Made by a program: the position numbers and the translations under genes. A stretch of DNA of 64,000 nt from Burkholderia sp052045245 (GTDB lineage Bacteria > Pseudomonadota > Gammaproteobacteria > Burkholderiales > Burkholderiaceae): positions 123,923 through 187,922 of the forward strand of contig NZ_JBQEON010000008.1 in NCBI RefSeq assembly GCF_052045245.1, in the 5' to 3' direction. Under the pieces are notes generated by a model that saw only the letters and a program-made list of their open reading frames with translations, searched no databases and was not told the origin of the DNA. Of the stretch, positions 51,352 to 59,114 are shown piece after piece (position 1 is the first letter of the stretch; each line of letters starts with the position of its first letter).

Positions 51352-51465
51352 GGTTCGCGAGTTCCGGGAGCTGCGTGCCGCGCGCAATCGCGGCACGCGT
51401 CGTTCGGTCGTTGCGGCCCGCCATCGCGCGAGGCCGCGTGCGTCAACCCGTGTGAAAGGCGGATC

Positions 51466-52209
51466 TCAGCCCTTCACGCGCCGCTGCCGTACCGCTTCGT
51501 ACAGGCACACGCCGCTCGCGACCGACACGTTCAGGCTTTCCACACTGCCGGCCATCGGGATGCTCATCACTTCGTCGCAGGTGTCGCGCGTGAGCCGGCG
51601 CATGCCTTCGCCTTCCGCCCCCATCACGATCGCGACGGGGCCGTCGAGCTTCGTGTCGTACAGCGTCGCCGACGCTTCGTCCGACGTACCGATGATCCAC
51701 ACGCCCGCCTCCTTCAGCTCGCGCAGCGCGCGGGCGAGGTTCGTCACCGTGATGTACGGCACCGTGTCGGCCGCGCCGCTCGCGACCTTCGCCGCGGTCG
51801 CGTTCAGGCCGACCGCGCGGTCGCGCGGCGCGATCACCGCATGCGCACCGGCCGAGTCAGCGACGCGCAGGCATGCGCCGAGGTTATGCGGATCCGTGAC
51901 GCCGTCGAGCACCAGCAGCAACGGGGAGCCCTGAATGCCGTCGAGCAGCTCGGACAGGTTCTGCGCGAGCGGGACGTCCTCGACGCGCGCGACGACGCCT
52001 TGATGGCGCTCGGTATGCGCGAGGCCCCACAGGCGCGTTTCGTCGGCCGCGATCAGCCGCACGCCCGCTTCCTTCGCGGTGTGCAGGAAGTCCTGCATGC
52101 GGCGGTCACGGCGCGTCTGGTCGTACAGCACCTCCGCAACCGTCGACGCATCGTGCCGCAAACGTGCGGTCACCGCATGAAAACCGTAAAGAACCTTCAG
52201 ACGTGACAT
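51466..52209 (-). CDS. rlmB: 23S rRNA (guanosine-2251-2'-O)-methyltransferase
   Basis: 247-residue SPOUT methyltransferase. N-terminal substrate-binding domain (LYGFHAVTARLRHDA), then motif 1 LLLVLDGVTDPHNLGACLRV (Asn/Arg catalytic region), motif 2 IVMGAEGEGMRRLT and motif 3 IPMAGSVESLNVSVASG, forming the knotted SAM site. Methylates the peptidyl-transferase-centre P loop. Follows rnr by 151 bases on the same strand, an arrangement also known in E. coli. Confidence 0.96.
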   Translation of the reverse strand: MSRLKVLYGFHAVTARLRHDASTVAEVLYDQTRRDRRMQDFLHTAKEAGVRLIAADETRLWGLAHTERHQGVVARVEDVPLAQNLSELLDGIQGSPLLLVLDGVTDPHNLGACLRVADSAGAHAVIAPRDRAVGLNATAAKVASGAADTVPYITVTNLARALRELKEAGVWIIGTSDEASATLYDTKLDGPVAIVMGAEGEGMRRLTRDTCDEVMSIPMAGSVESLNVSVASGVCLYEAVRQRRVKG

Positions 52210-52279
52210 GACTGGAACAACCTTCGATCAAACGTGCGGCCGCGCGACGCGCGCAGCCGCGATCCATGGAAAAGGAAAG

Positions 52280-52316
52280 CGCCGCGTTGCCGGCCGGTGA
52301 CCGGTAGAACGCGGCG
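52280..52316 (-). promoter_or_regulatory. Hairpin between rnr and rlmB
   Basis: CGCCGCGTT / AACGCGGCG, nine perfect pairs, enclose an inner CCGG/CCGG stem; on the minus strand a pyrimidine-rich CTTTCCTTTT follows. May be a partial terminator or mRNA processing site between the two genes. Confidence 0.5.
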
Positions 52317-52360
52317 TCTCTCGATACTGCCAGGGCGTGCGCATGCGCCGCCCCGAATGC

Positions 52361-54823
52361 TCAATACTTCTTGCGGGCGTGGGCCTTCTTCGCGGCCGTC
52401 TTCGCCGGCGCGCCGCCCGTCTTCTTCGCGGCACGCGCCGCACGCGCTTCATTCACCGCGACCGTCGGTGCGCTGGCCGCCTTCTTGCGACGCGGCGCGA
52501 CTTCGTCGACCGGCGGCAACGAGCGCACGCGCGGGCCACCGCGATCGTTGCCGTTACCGGCAGCAGCCGGCGCCGGTGCGGGACGCGGCGCCTTCACCGG
52601 CGTGTCGCGCACGAGGCGGAAGTCGATCTTGCGCGCGTCGAGATCGACGCGGCTCACCTGCACGCGCACGCGGTCCGACAGGCGATAACGGATGCCCGTA
52701 CGTTCGCCGCGCAGCTCGTTCTTGATCTCGTCGTACTGGAAGTAGTCCGAGCCGAGTTCGGTGACGTGCACGAGCCCTTCGATGAACAGCGTATCGAGCT
52801 GCACGAAGATGCCGAACGACGTGACGCCGTTCACCATCCCGCCGTACTCTTCGCCGAGCTTGTCGCGCATGAAGTAGCACTTGAGCCAGGCCTCGACGTC
52901 GCGCGATGCTTCGTCGGCACGCCGCTCGTTCGCCGAACAGTGCAGGCCGAGCTCTTCCCAGATCGCCGTGTTCGAACGCGAACGGCCGCGCGCTTCGTCG
53001 TCGGCTTGCTGCATCGCGCGGGCGCGCGGCGACAGCGCGGTGTTCAATTCGAAGCCTTCCGGCGCCTTCGGCGCGTACTTCTTGCCCGACAGGATCGCGT
53101 AGATCGCGCGATGCGTGAGCAGATCGGGATAGCGGCGGATCGGGCTCGTGAAGTGCGCATACGCCTCATACGCAAGACCGAAGTGGCCGATGTTGTCCGG
53201 GCTGTAGACGGCCTGCTGCATCGAGCGCAACAGCATCGGCTGCAGCATCTGCGCATCGGGCCGGTCGCGAATCTGTGCCATCAGTGCCGCATAGTCGCTC
53301 GCATGCGGCTTGTCGCCGCCGCCGAGCGACAGGCCCATGCCGCGCAGGAACGCGCGCAGGTTCTCGAGCTTCTCCGGCGTCGGCCCCGCGTGCACGCGGT
53401 ACAGTCCCGGATGCTTGTTGCGCTTCAGGAAGTCGGCCGCGCAGACGTTCGCGGCCAGCATGCATTCCTCGATCAGCTTGTGCGCATCGTTGCGCTGACG
53501 CGGCACGATCTGCTCGATCTTGCCCTGCGAGTTGCAGACGATGTACGTCTCGGTCGTGTCGAAGTCGATCGCGCCGCGCTTCTGGCGCGCGGTGAACAGC
53601 GACTTGTAGACACCGTACAGGTCTTGCAGGTGCGGCAGCAGGTCCGCGCGGCGCGCGGCCTCCGGCCCCTTCGTGTTCGACAGCACCGCCGCGACTTCGG
53701 TGTACGTCAGGCGTGCGGCCGAATGGATAACGGCCGGATAGAACTGGTACGCCTTGATCTCGCCGCGCGTGGTAATCACCATGTCGCACGCGAGCACGCA
53801 ACGATCGACCTGCGGATTCAGCGAGCACAGCCCGTTCGACAGCTTTTCCGGCAGCATCGGGATCACGCGGCGCGGGAAATAAACGGATGTGCTGCGCTCG
53901 AGCGCGTCGGCATCGAGGCCGCTGCCCGGCTGTACGTAGTGCGATACGTCGGCGATCGCGACGATCAGGCGAAAGCCGTCGCCGCGGCCGACCTTGGTCG
54001 GTTCGCAATACACGGCATCGTCGAAGTCGCGTGCGTCCTCGCCGTCGATCGTCACGAGCGGCACGTCGCGCAGATCGACGCGGAAGCGCAGATCGGCCGG
54101 GCGCACCTTGTCCGGCAGCGCGGCGGCTTCGTCGAGCGCCGGCTGGCTGAATTCGTGCGGCACGCCGTACTTCCGAACCGCGATCTCGATTTCCATGCCC
54201 GGATCGTCGATGTCGCCGAGCACTTCGACGACGCGACCGAGCGGTTGCGAATGGCGGCTCGGGAAGTCGGTCAGTTCGACGACGACGACCTGCCCGACCT
54301 TCGCCTTCTTCACGTTCTGCGTGATCAGGATGTCGTGGCCGATGCGCTTGTCTTCGGGGGCGACGATCAGCGCGCCGTTCTCGTTGAGCAGGCGGCCGAT
54401 CACGCGCTTGTTCGCGCGTTCGGTGACTTCGACGACGTGTCCTTCCGGGCGGCCGCGGCGATCGTAGCCGACGATCCGCGCGAGCACGCGGTCGTTGTGC
54501 ATCACCTTCTGCATTTCGCCGTTCGGCAAGAACAGATCGTCCTGGCCGTCGTCGCGGATCACGAACCCGTAGCCGTCGCGATGGCCCTGCACGCGACCGG
54601 CAACGAAGTTCGACGGATGGGTGAGCTGGTAGTGGCCGCGCTTGTCGAGGCGGATCTGGCCGTCGCGTTCCATCGCGGCGACACGCCGGAAGAACCCCTC
54701 GCGTTCCTGGCGCTTGATCGACAGCGCTTCGGCGATGTCGTTGGCGGCCAGCGGCGCGTCGCTCGTACGCAGCACGCCGAGAATTTCTTCACGGCTCGGA
54801 ATGGGGTACGGATATTTGCTCAA
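52361..54823 (-). CDS. rnr: Ribonuclease R
   Basis: 820-residue 3'-5' exoribonuclease that degrades structured RNA. Order: N-terminal helix-turn-helix (SREEILGVLRTSDAPLAAND), two cold-shock domains, the RNB catalytic domain with TIDGEDARDFDDAVYCEP (catalytic aspartates), an S1 domain and a basic Lys/Ala-rich C-terminal tail (about 770-820) typical of RNase R and used for RNA/ribosome binding. TTG start at 54823 without a strong ribosome site; the conserved N-terminus supports it. Confidence 0.97.
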   Translation of the reverse strand: MSKYPYPIPSREEILGVLRTSDAPLAANDIAEALSIKRQEREGFFRRVAAMERDGQIRLDKRGHYQLTHPSNFVAGRVQGHRDGYGFVIRDDGQDDLFLPNGEMQKVMHNDRVLARIVGYDRRGRPEGHVVEVTERANKRVIGRLLNENGALIVAPEDKRIGHDILITQNVKKAKVGQVVVVELTDFPSRHSQPLGRVVEVLGDIDDPGMEIEIAVRKYGVPHEFSQPALDEAAALPDKVRPADLRFRVDLRDVPLVTIDGEDARDFDDAVYCEPTKVGRGDGFRLIVAIADVSHYVQPGSGLDADALERSTSVYFPRRVIPMLPEKLSNGLCSLNPQVDRCVLACDMVITTRGEIKAYQFYPAVIHSAARLTYTEVAAVLSNTKGPEAARRADLLPHLQDLYGVYKSLFTARQKRGAIDFDTTETYIVCNSQGKIEQIVPRQRNDAHKLIEECMLAANVCAADFLKRNKHPGLYRVHAGPTPEKLENLRAFLRGMGLSLGGGDKPHASDYAALMAQIRDRPDAQMLQPMLLRSMQQAVYSPDNIGHFGLAYEAYAHFTSPIRRYPDLLTHRAIYAILSGKKYAPKAPEGFELNTALSPRARAMQQADDEARGRSRSNTAIWEELGLHCSANERRADEASRDVEAWLKCYFMRDKLGEEYGGMVNGVTSFGIFVQLDTLFIEGLVHVTELGSDYFQYDEIKNELRGERTGIRYRLSDRVRVQVSRVDLDARKIDFRLVRDTPVKAPRPAPAPAAAGNGNDRGGPRVRSLPPVDEVAPRRKKAASAPTVAVNEARAARAAKKTGGAPAKTAAKKAHARKKY

Positions 54824-55008
54824 GGGTTTGTCGATGATTGTTCTCGTTGCGTTGACCGATGGTGCACGGCATCAACATAGAAGTGTCCGTCCGACAGTTC
54901 TATAGTGACGGCGGCGGATCATTCTATCACCCGCCTGTGTTACCAAATGACGCGAATGCCGCGTGCAAGCGCCGCAGCAGCCGGTTTGCGGCGCATCGCA
55001 AAAAAGTG

Positions 55009-55036
55009 TTGACACGGATAATTGGGGCGCTATAAT
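55009..55036 (+). promoter_or_regulatory. Sigma-70 promoter of tRNA-Leu copy 1
   Basis: TTGACA (55009-55014), 16-base spacer, TATAAT (55031-55036): both hexamers perfect. Predicted start near 55043, 30 bases before the tRNA. Confidence 0.92.
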
Positions 55037-55072
55037 TTCGCTTCTTTGCAGCAAGCAGCTACTGCAAAACGT

Positions 55073-55126
55073 GCCCAGGTGGCGGAATTGGTAGACGCAC
55101 TAGGTTCAGGTCCTAGCGGTGGCAAC
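55073..55126 (+). tRNA. tRNA-Leu (CAG), copy 1, truncated by assembly gap
   Basis: The first 54 bases (acceptor 5' strand, D-arm, anticodon arm with CAG, and the start of the variable arm, ending GGTGGCAAC) are identical to copies 2 and 3. The sequence then enters a run of 50 Ns, so the missing 33 bases are an assembly artefact and not evidence of a pseudogene. Confidence 0.93.
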
Positions 55127-55176
55127 NNNNNNNNNNNNNNNNNNNNNNNNNNNNNNNNNNNNNNNNNNNNNNNNNN
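55127..55176. other. Scaffold gap (50 Ns)
   Basis: Exactly fifty Ns, a conventional scaffold placeholder. Left contig ends inside a repeated tRNA-Leu; right contig begins exactly at the IS3 terminus. Both ends are repeats, so the true distance and even the adjacency are uncertain. Confidence 0.98.
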
Positions 55177-55229
55177 TGACCCGTCCTAGAATAGGTTGAC
55201 ACTTTTTCGCCGAAGCGAAGAGGTGCCAA

Positions 55230-55628
55230 GTGGAGCAAGGGAACAAGCGGACGCAGCGGGACTACAGCCTGGCTTTTAAACTGTCGGTGGTGGCGCAGGT
55301 CGAAAAAGGCGAACTGACGTACAAAGAGGCGCAGCAGCGCTACGGCATCCAGGGACGCTCGACCGTACTGGTATGGTTACGTAAGCACGGCTTGCAGGAT
55401 TGGGCCGATCCATCCGGCCGTGCGCGATCGGGTTGCACCATGCCAAAGCCAGACTCAAAGCCACTCACACCGGAGCAGCGCATCAAGGAGTTGGAGACGC
55501 AGTTGCGCGAGGCGCAGGAGAAAGCGGCGCTGTTCGAGGCCGTGCTCGACGTGATGCGCAAGGACTACGGGATCACCGTAAAAAAGCCTTCGGGCAGGTC
55601 GTTGCGCAAAAGCGGATCGAAAAGCTGA
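55230..55628 (+). CDS. IS3-family transposase OrfA
   Basis: 132-residue DNA-binding subunit: N-terminal helix-turn-helix (RDYSLAFKLSVVAQVEKGEL, then KEAQQRYGIQGRSTVLVWLR) and a leucine-zipper-like coiled coil (RIKELETQLREAQEKAALFE). GTG/ATG context: starts ATG-less in the track sense at GTGGAGCAAGG with GAGGTGCC nearby. The heptamer A-AAA-AAG at 55580-55586, 42 bases before its stop, shifts ribosomes into orfB. Confidence 0.93.
   Translation: MEQGNKRTQRDYSLAFKLSVVAQVEKGELTYKEAQQRYGIQGRSTVLVWLRKHGLQDWADPSGRARSGCTMPKPDSKPLTPEQRIKELETQLREAQEKAALFEAVLDVMRKDYGITVKKPSGRSLRKSGSKS
55580..55586 (+). promoter_or_regulatory. Programmed -1 frameshift heptamer
   Basis: A-AAA-AAG in the orfA reading frame (GTA-AAA-AAG-CCT), the classic IS3 slippery site. 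The orfB frame is exactly -1 relative to orfA and is open across the site. Confidence 0.85.
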
Positions 55629-56452
55629 GCGTCGAGCGAGCCTGCCGCTACATGGGCATCAGTCGCCAAGCGTATTACAAGCGATGTCGCAGCGAGGCGC
55701 GCCGCTGCTCGCAAGCCGAGACCGTGACGGCATTGGTGCGCGACGTGCGACTGCGCCAGCCTAGGCTTGGGGCACGCAAACTGCATCACCTGCTTGGGCC
55801 GGCGTTGGTCGAGCGCGGCATCAAGCTGGGGCGAGATGGGCTGTTCGATGTGCTGCGCGCCGCGCGACTGCTGGTCGTGCCGCATCGGGCGTATCACAAG
55901 ACAACGCAAAGCCACCATCACTTCCGGCGCCATCCGAATCTACTGAAACCCGGGCCGGATCAAATCGTGCCGAGCGGCCCCGAGCAGGTGTGGGTAGCCG
56001 ACATCACGTACCTACCCACAGCGGGTCGGTTTGTGTATCTGAGCCTGGTCACGGATGCGTACTCGCGCAAGATCGTTGGACATCACGTTCACGACAGCCT
56101 GCAGACCGAACAGGTTAGCCAGGCGTTGAAGAAGGCGTTGCGCAGGCGCCAGAGCCGCCAGCCATTGATCCATCACTCCGATCGCGGGGTGCAGTACTGC
56201 TCGACCTACTATCAGGACATCCACCGGCGCCACGGCCTGCGCTGCTCGATGACGGACGGCTACGACTGCTATCAGAACGCGCTGGCCGAGCGAATCAACG
56301 GCATCCTTAAGGGCGAGTTCTTGTTGCAACGTCCCGCCGACCTTGCTCAGGCCGTCAAGATGGTCGAGCAGTCAGTGCGCATCTACAACCAGGAGCGGCC
56401 ACATGCCGCCCTGAAATACAAAACGCCCGATGCGGTGCATCGGGCGTTTTAG
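55580..56452 (+). CDS. IS3-family transposase OrfB (DDE integrase domain)
   Basis: About 290 residues read in the -1 frame. N-terminal HTH_21 part (ERACRYMGISRQAYYKRCRS), then the rve-type DDE core: first Asp in VWVADITYLPTAGRFVYLSL, second in LIHHSDRGVQYCS, and Glu in NALAERINGILKGEF; the C-terminus NQERPHAALKYKTPDAVHRA is typical. Normally made as the OrfAB fusion after frameshifting; an internal ATG at about 55652 could give OrfB alone. Confidence 0.93.
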   Translation, partial: KKAFGQVVAQKRIEKLSVERACRYMGISRQAYYKRCRSEARRCSQAETVTALVRDVRLRQPRLGARKLHHLLGPALVERGIKLGRDGLFDVLRAARLLVVPHRAYHKTTQSHHHFRRHPNLLKPGPDQIVPSGPEQVWVADITYLPTAGRFVYLSLVTDAYSRKIVGHHVHDSLQTEQVSQALKKALRRRQSRQPLIHHSDRGVQYCSTYYQDIHRRHGLRCSMTDGYDCYQNALAERINGILKGEFLLQRPADLAQAVKMVEQSVRIYNQERPHAALKYKTPDAVHRAF

Positions 56453-56631
56453 CGCTTGGATACTGTCAACCTATTCCAGGACTTGACATCATCCGGCCTC
56501 CCGCTGCGCGCACCGGCCACGCCATATGCCGGCCACGCCGATCGATAGCAGAATTCATCGTTTATCGATTGCCTTCCCCGTTGGTACGTTAGCTCCCTCG
56601 CTTTCAACGAACCCAACGAGGACCTCGCACC

Positions 56632-57624
56632 ATGACGTCGATGAACCGCCGCGCGTTTGCGCGCGCGATGCTGGCCGCCGGCCTGAGCGCCACCGGCATC
56701 CACGCGCACGCCGCCGAGAACACGCCATCCGCGCTGCGCATCGGATACCAGAAATCGTCGACGCTCATTACGCTGCTGAAGACGCGCGGCACGCTGGAGC
56801 AGTCGCTCGTACCGCTCGGCCTGCGCGTGTCGTGGCATGAATTCGCGAGCGGCCTGCCGCTGACCGAGGCGCTCAACGTCGGCGCGGTCGATTTCAGCGC
56901 CGACGTGGCCGACACGGTTCCCGTCTTCGCGCAGGCCGCGCATGCGCGCTTCGTGTACGTCGCGCAGGAAGCGCCGTCGCCAAAAGCACAGGCCATCATC
57001 GTCAAACGCGACAGCGCGCTGCGCACGCTTGCCGATCTGCGAGGCAAGCGTATTGCCGTCACGAAGGCTGCCGGCAGCCACTACCTGCTGCTTGCCGCAC
57101 TCGCACGCGCGAAGCTCGCCCCTGCCGACGTGGCCATCCACTATCTGACGCCCGCGGATGGCCGCGCGGCGTTCGAGCGCGGCAGCGTCGAGGCATGGAT
57201 CACGTGGGATCCGTATGTCGCGTCGATCGACACGGATCCCGACGCGCGGATTCTCGCCGACGGCAACGGGCTCGCTTCCTACCAACGCTATTACCTTGCG
57301 TCGAGCAGCTTTGCTGCCGCGCGCCCCGACATCATCCAGATCGCGTTCGACCGGCTGTCGCAAGCCGGTACGTGGCTGCACCAACACCCGCAGGCGGCCG
57401 CCACGACCCTCGCGCCGATCTGGGGACTCGACGCGAAGACGATCGAGCGCGCCAATGCACGACGCAGCTATCTCGTGCGCGCCGTCGTCGCCCAGAACTT
57501 CGGCGAGCAACAGACGATCGCCGATACGTTCCTCGCAGCCGGCTTGCTGCCTGCCCGCGTCGACACCGGCGAAGCGCTGCGCTGGGATTTCGCGGCAAGG
57601 CGTGCGAATCCGATCGGCGCGTGA
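56632..57624 (+). CDS. Aliphatic sulfonate-type ABC binding protein (SsuA-like)
   Basis: 330-residue periplasmic binding protein of the SsuA/NMT1 family. Tat-like or Sec signal (NRRAFARAMLAAGLSATGIHAHA, with RR near the start), then LRIGYQKSSTLITLLKTRGT and VSWHEFASGLPLTEALNVGA, the SsuA hallmark; later GSVEAWITWDPYVASIDTDP. GAGG precedes the ATG at 56632; 56641 is an alternative. No transporter partners are adjacent. The window's ssuDCB operon lacks its own SsuA, so this protein could serve it, but the link is inference. Confidence 0.9.
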   Translation: MTSMNRRAFARAMLAAGLSATGIHAHAAENTPSALRIGYQKSSTLITLLKTRGTLEQSLVPLGLRVSWHEFASGLPLTEALNVGAVDFSADVADTVPVFAQAAHARFVYVAQEAPSPKAQAIIVKRDSALRTLADLRGKRIAVTKAAGSHYLLLAALARAKLAPADVAIHYLTPADGRAAFERGSVEAWITWDPYVASIDTDPDARILADGNGLASYQRYYLASSSFAAARPDIIQIAFDRLSQAGTWLHQHPQAAATTLAPIWGLDAKTIERANARRSYLVRAVVAQNFGEQQTIADTFLAAGLLPARVDTGEALRWDFAARRANPIGA

Positions 57625-57676
57625 TGCCCCGACCTGGCAACGCGCGAATATTTTTACCGTCATCGATCAAATAGTA

Positions 57677-57705
57677 TTGACAGCCCCCCTCAGACACGCT
57701 ACAAT
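57677..57705 (+). promoter_or_regulatory. Promoter of tRNA-Leu copy 2
   Basis: TTGACA (57677-57682), 17-base spacer, TACAAT (57700-57705), then CGGTCTTCGC as also found ahead of copy 3. Confidence 0.88.
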
Positions 57706-57737
57706 AGCGGTCTTCGCATTGCAGTACAGCGAAACGT

Positions 57738-57824
57738 GCCCAGGTGGCGGAATTGGTAGACGCACTAGGTTCAGGTCCTAGCGGTGGCAACATCGTGGAG
57801 GTTCGAGTCCTCTCCTGGGCACCA
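57738..57824 (+). tRNA. tRNA-Leu (CAG), copy 2
   Basis: 87-base class II tRNA with long variable arm; acceptor GCCCAGG / CCTGGGC, discriminator A, encoded CCA; anticodon CAG in TAGGTTCAGGTCCTA; T-arm GAGGTTCGAGTCCTC. Identical to copy 3 and to the visible part of copy 1. Confidence 0.98.
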
Positions 57825-57834
57825 TCTGTTTTTG

Positions 57835-57863
57835 AAAAGGTCGGCTTTTAGCCGGCCTTTTTT
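57835..57863 (+). terminator. Terminator after tRNA-Leu copy 2
   Basis: AAAAGGTCGGC / GCCGGCCTTTT with a five-base loop and a six-T tail. One G-U pair differs from the equivalent hairpin after copy 3. Confidence 0.9.
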
Positions 57864-58034
57864 CATTTCCGGCGCCGGATCGAGAAGCGCGTCCGCGGTG
57901 CATGCATTTATCCGCCCGCCCCGACGTCACGACGCAATCGACGATGCACGTCGCTCCGATCGTTGCGATGCACGCCATCCTTCAGCCCCGCGAGCAAGCA
58001 GCCCAATTATTTTCGTTCGCGACCTCAAATTGTG

Positions 58035-58062
58035 TTGACAGATCCCTCAGACACGCTAGAAT
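58035..58062 (+). promoter_or_regulatory. Promoter of tRNA-Leu copy 3
   Basis: TTGACA (58035-58040), 16-base spacer, TAGAAT (58057-58062). The CTCAGACACGCTA element between the hexamers is shared with copy 2, showing that the promoter was duplicated with the tRNA. Confidence 0.88.
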
Positions 58063-58093
58063 AGCGGTCTTCGCACTGCAGCAAGCGAAACGT

Positions 58094-58180
58094 GCCCAGG
58101 TGGCGGAATTGGTAGACGCACTAGGTTCAGGTCCTAGCGGTGGCAACATCGTGGAGGTTCGAGTCCTCTCCTGGGCACCA
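58094..58180 (+). tRNA. tRNA-Leu (CAG), copy 3
   Basis: 87 bases, identical to copy 2, with encoded CCA. Own promoter and terminator; 356 bases downstream of copy 2. Confidence 0.98.
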
Positions 58181-58190
58181 TCTGATTTTG

Positions 58191-58217
58191 GAAAGGCCGG
58201 CTTTTAGCCGGCCTTTC
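58191..58217 (+). terminator. Terminator after tRNA-Leu copy 3
   Basis: GAAAGGCCGGC / GCCGGCCTTTC, eleven perfect pairs with a five-base loop, followed by TTC. Confidence 0.85.
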
Positions 58218-58251
58218 TTCATTTCCGCTTCCGGAAACGCGACATCGCGAC

Positions 58252-58755
58252 TCACACCGTTCCGGTGACACGCACGGCGTGTCGAATCCCCTCCCTCGCC
58301 ATCTTTGCGTAAGGACAGATCGCCTCGGTCTGCGCAACGAGTTCGCGCGCATCAACCGCGTCGACACCCGGCATGCTGACCTCCAGATCGAGCGCGATCG
58401 CAAACCAGCCATCCGCCGGATCACGCTGAAACGTTGCGCTTGCCGAGATCGCCAGATCACCCGGCAATCGAATCCGGCGCTTCATCGCAACCAGCGTCAA
58501 CGCGCCATGGAAACACGCGGCGAAGCCGGCCGCGAATAACTGCTCCGGATTCGTGCCGCCACCCGCGCCGCCCAGTTCAACCGGCAGCCGCAACGACACG
58601 TCGAGCTCGCCGGCTGCAGAACGCGCACGTCCGGACGAGCGTCCGTGAGCCGATTCGCCGCCGGTGACGGTCACCGTCGCCGTGTAAAGCGGCAGCGGTT
58701 CGCTGCCGGTGTAAGGATCGAGCAGCGACATCGAAGGCCGCGTCGGACGATGCAT
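58252..58755 (-). CDS. Organic hydroperoxide resistance protein (Ohr/OsmC family)
   Basis: 167-residue thiol peroxidase. Both redox cysteines are present: Cys81 in GFAACFHGAL and Cys147 in EAICPYAKM, with the Ohr-type segments YTATVTVTGG and TNPEQLFAAGFA. Reduces organic and lipid peroxides using lipoylated partners. GGGAGA precedes the ATG at 58755; the first ~15 residues are not conserved, and an in-frame ATG at 58731 is possible. No adjacent OhrR gene is visible. The upstream sequence appears to hold no other gene. Confidence 0.9.
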   Translation of the reverse strand: MHRPTRPSMSLLDPYTGSEPLPLYTATVTVTGGESAHGRSSGRARSAAGELDVSLRLPVELGGAGGGTNPEQLFAAGFAACFHGALTLVAMKRRIRLPGDLAISASATFQRDPADGWFAIALDLEVSMPGVDAVDARELVAQTEAICPYAKMAREGIRHAVRVTGTV

Positions 58756-59114
58756 GGACTTTCTCCCGGAAACAAACGCGGGACGACTTCCGCCGCACCA
58801 CGTCGAATGAACGCGCGACGCAGCCGGCACCACATCGCCGGCCCCCGCAGGCGTCGCCCTCTTCGAACTGCCATGGCGCAGCAGCCCGACGGGCAATCGT
58901 GACGTTCGGCGGCCAGCAAATCCATCAGACGAATCCGAAATCTCGGCCTCGCAACGCACCGCGCTCCTTCAGCGCCCTGAAACCCAAGCCCCACCTTCCT
59001 TTCTTGCCGAAGCCGGGATTTCCCTAGGCTGACATCCCGTCGCTCACGCTGTTAAATAAATCAACGTGATTTATTTAATGCGTCGGGAGCCGGCGCAACA
59101 GGGAGGGAGGCGCC
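58756..59114. other. Divergent intergenic region ohr-like / ROK regulator
   Basis: 359 bases. The right end carries the 27-bp palindrome and the ribosome site of the ROK gene. The rest (58760-59040) is GC-rich without convincing ORFs or hairpins. Confidence 0.45.
59052..59078. promoter_or_regulatory. 27-bp palindromic operator for the ROK-controlled sugar operon
   Basis: Perfect 12-base arms TTAAATAAATCA and TGATTTATTTAA around ACG, 36 bases upstream of the ROK gene start. A/T-rich TTATTT/AAATAA half-sites are characteristic of ROK repressors such as NagC, Mlc and XylR. It is the only such dyad in the region. Confidence 0.8.

Larger units (their letters stand above)
55177..56488 (+). mobile_element. 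IS3-family insertion sequence, complete
   Basis: 1312 bases bounded by imperfect ~25-base terminal inverted repeats: left begins TGACCCGTCCTAGAATAGG, right (complement) begins TGTCAAGTCCTGGAATAGG, both then share TTGACA. Ends are 5'-TG...CA-3', as in IS3 elements. Contains orfA and orfB joined by a programmed -1 frameshift. The target duplication cannot be checked because the left flank is the assembly gap. Both ORFs look intact, so the element is probably active. Confidence 0.93.

Noticed and set aside
55073..55126. tRNA-Leu pseudogene disrupted by the IS
   Set aside because: The break coincides exactly with a run of 50 Ns, so it is an assembly gap and not a demonstrated insertion.
55400..55580. 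An independent orfB start at 55400
   Set aside because: This part of the frame overlaps orfA antisense to its logic and lacks the conserved OrfB N-terminus; OrfB begins at the slippery site or an internal ATG near 55652.
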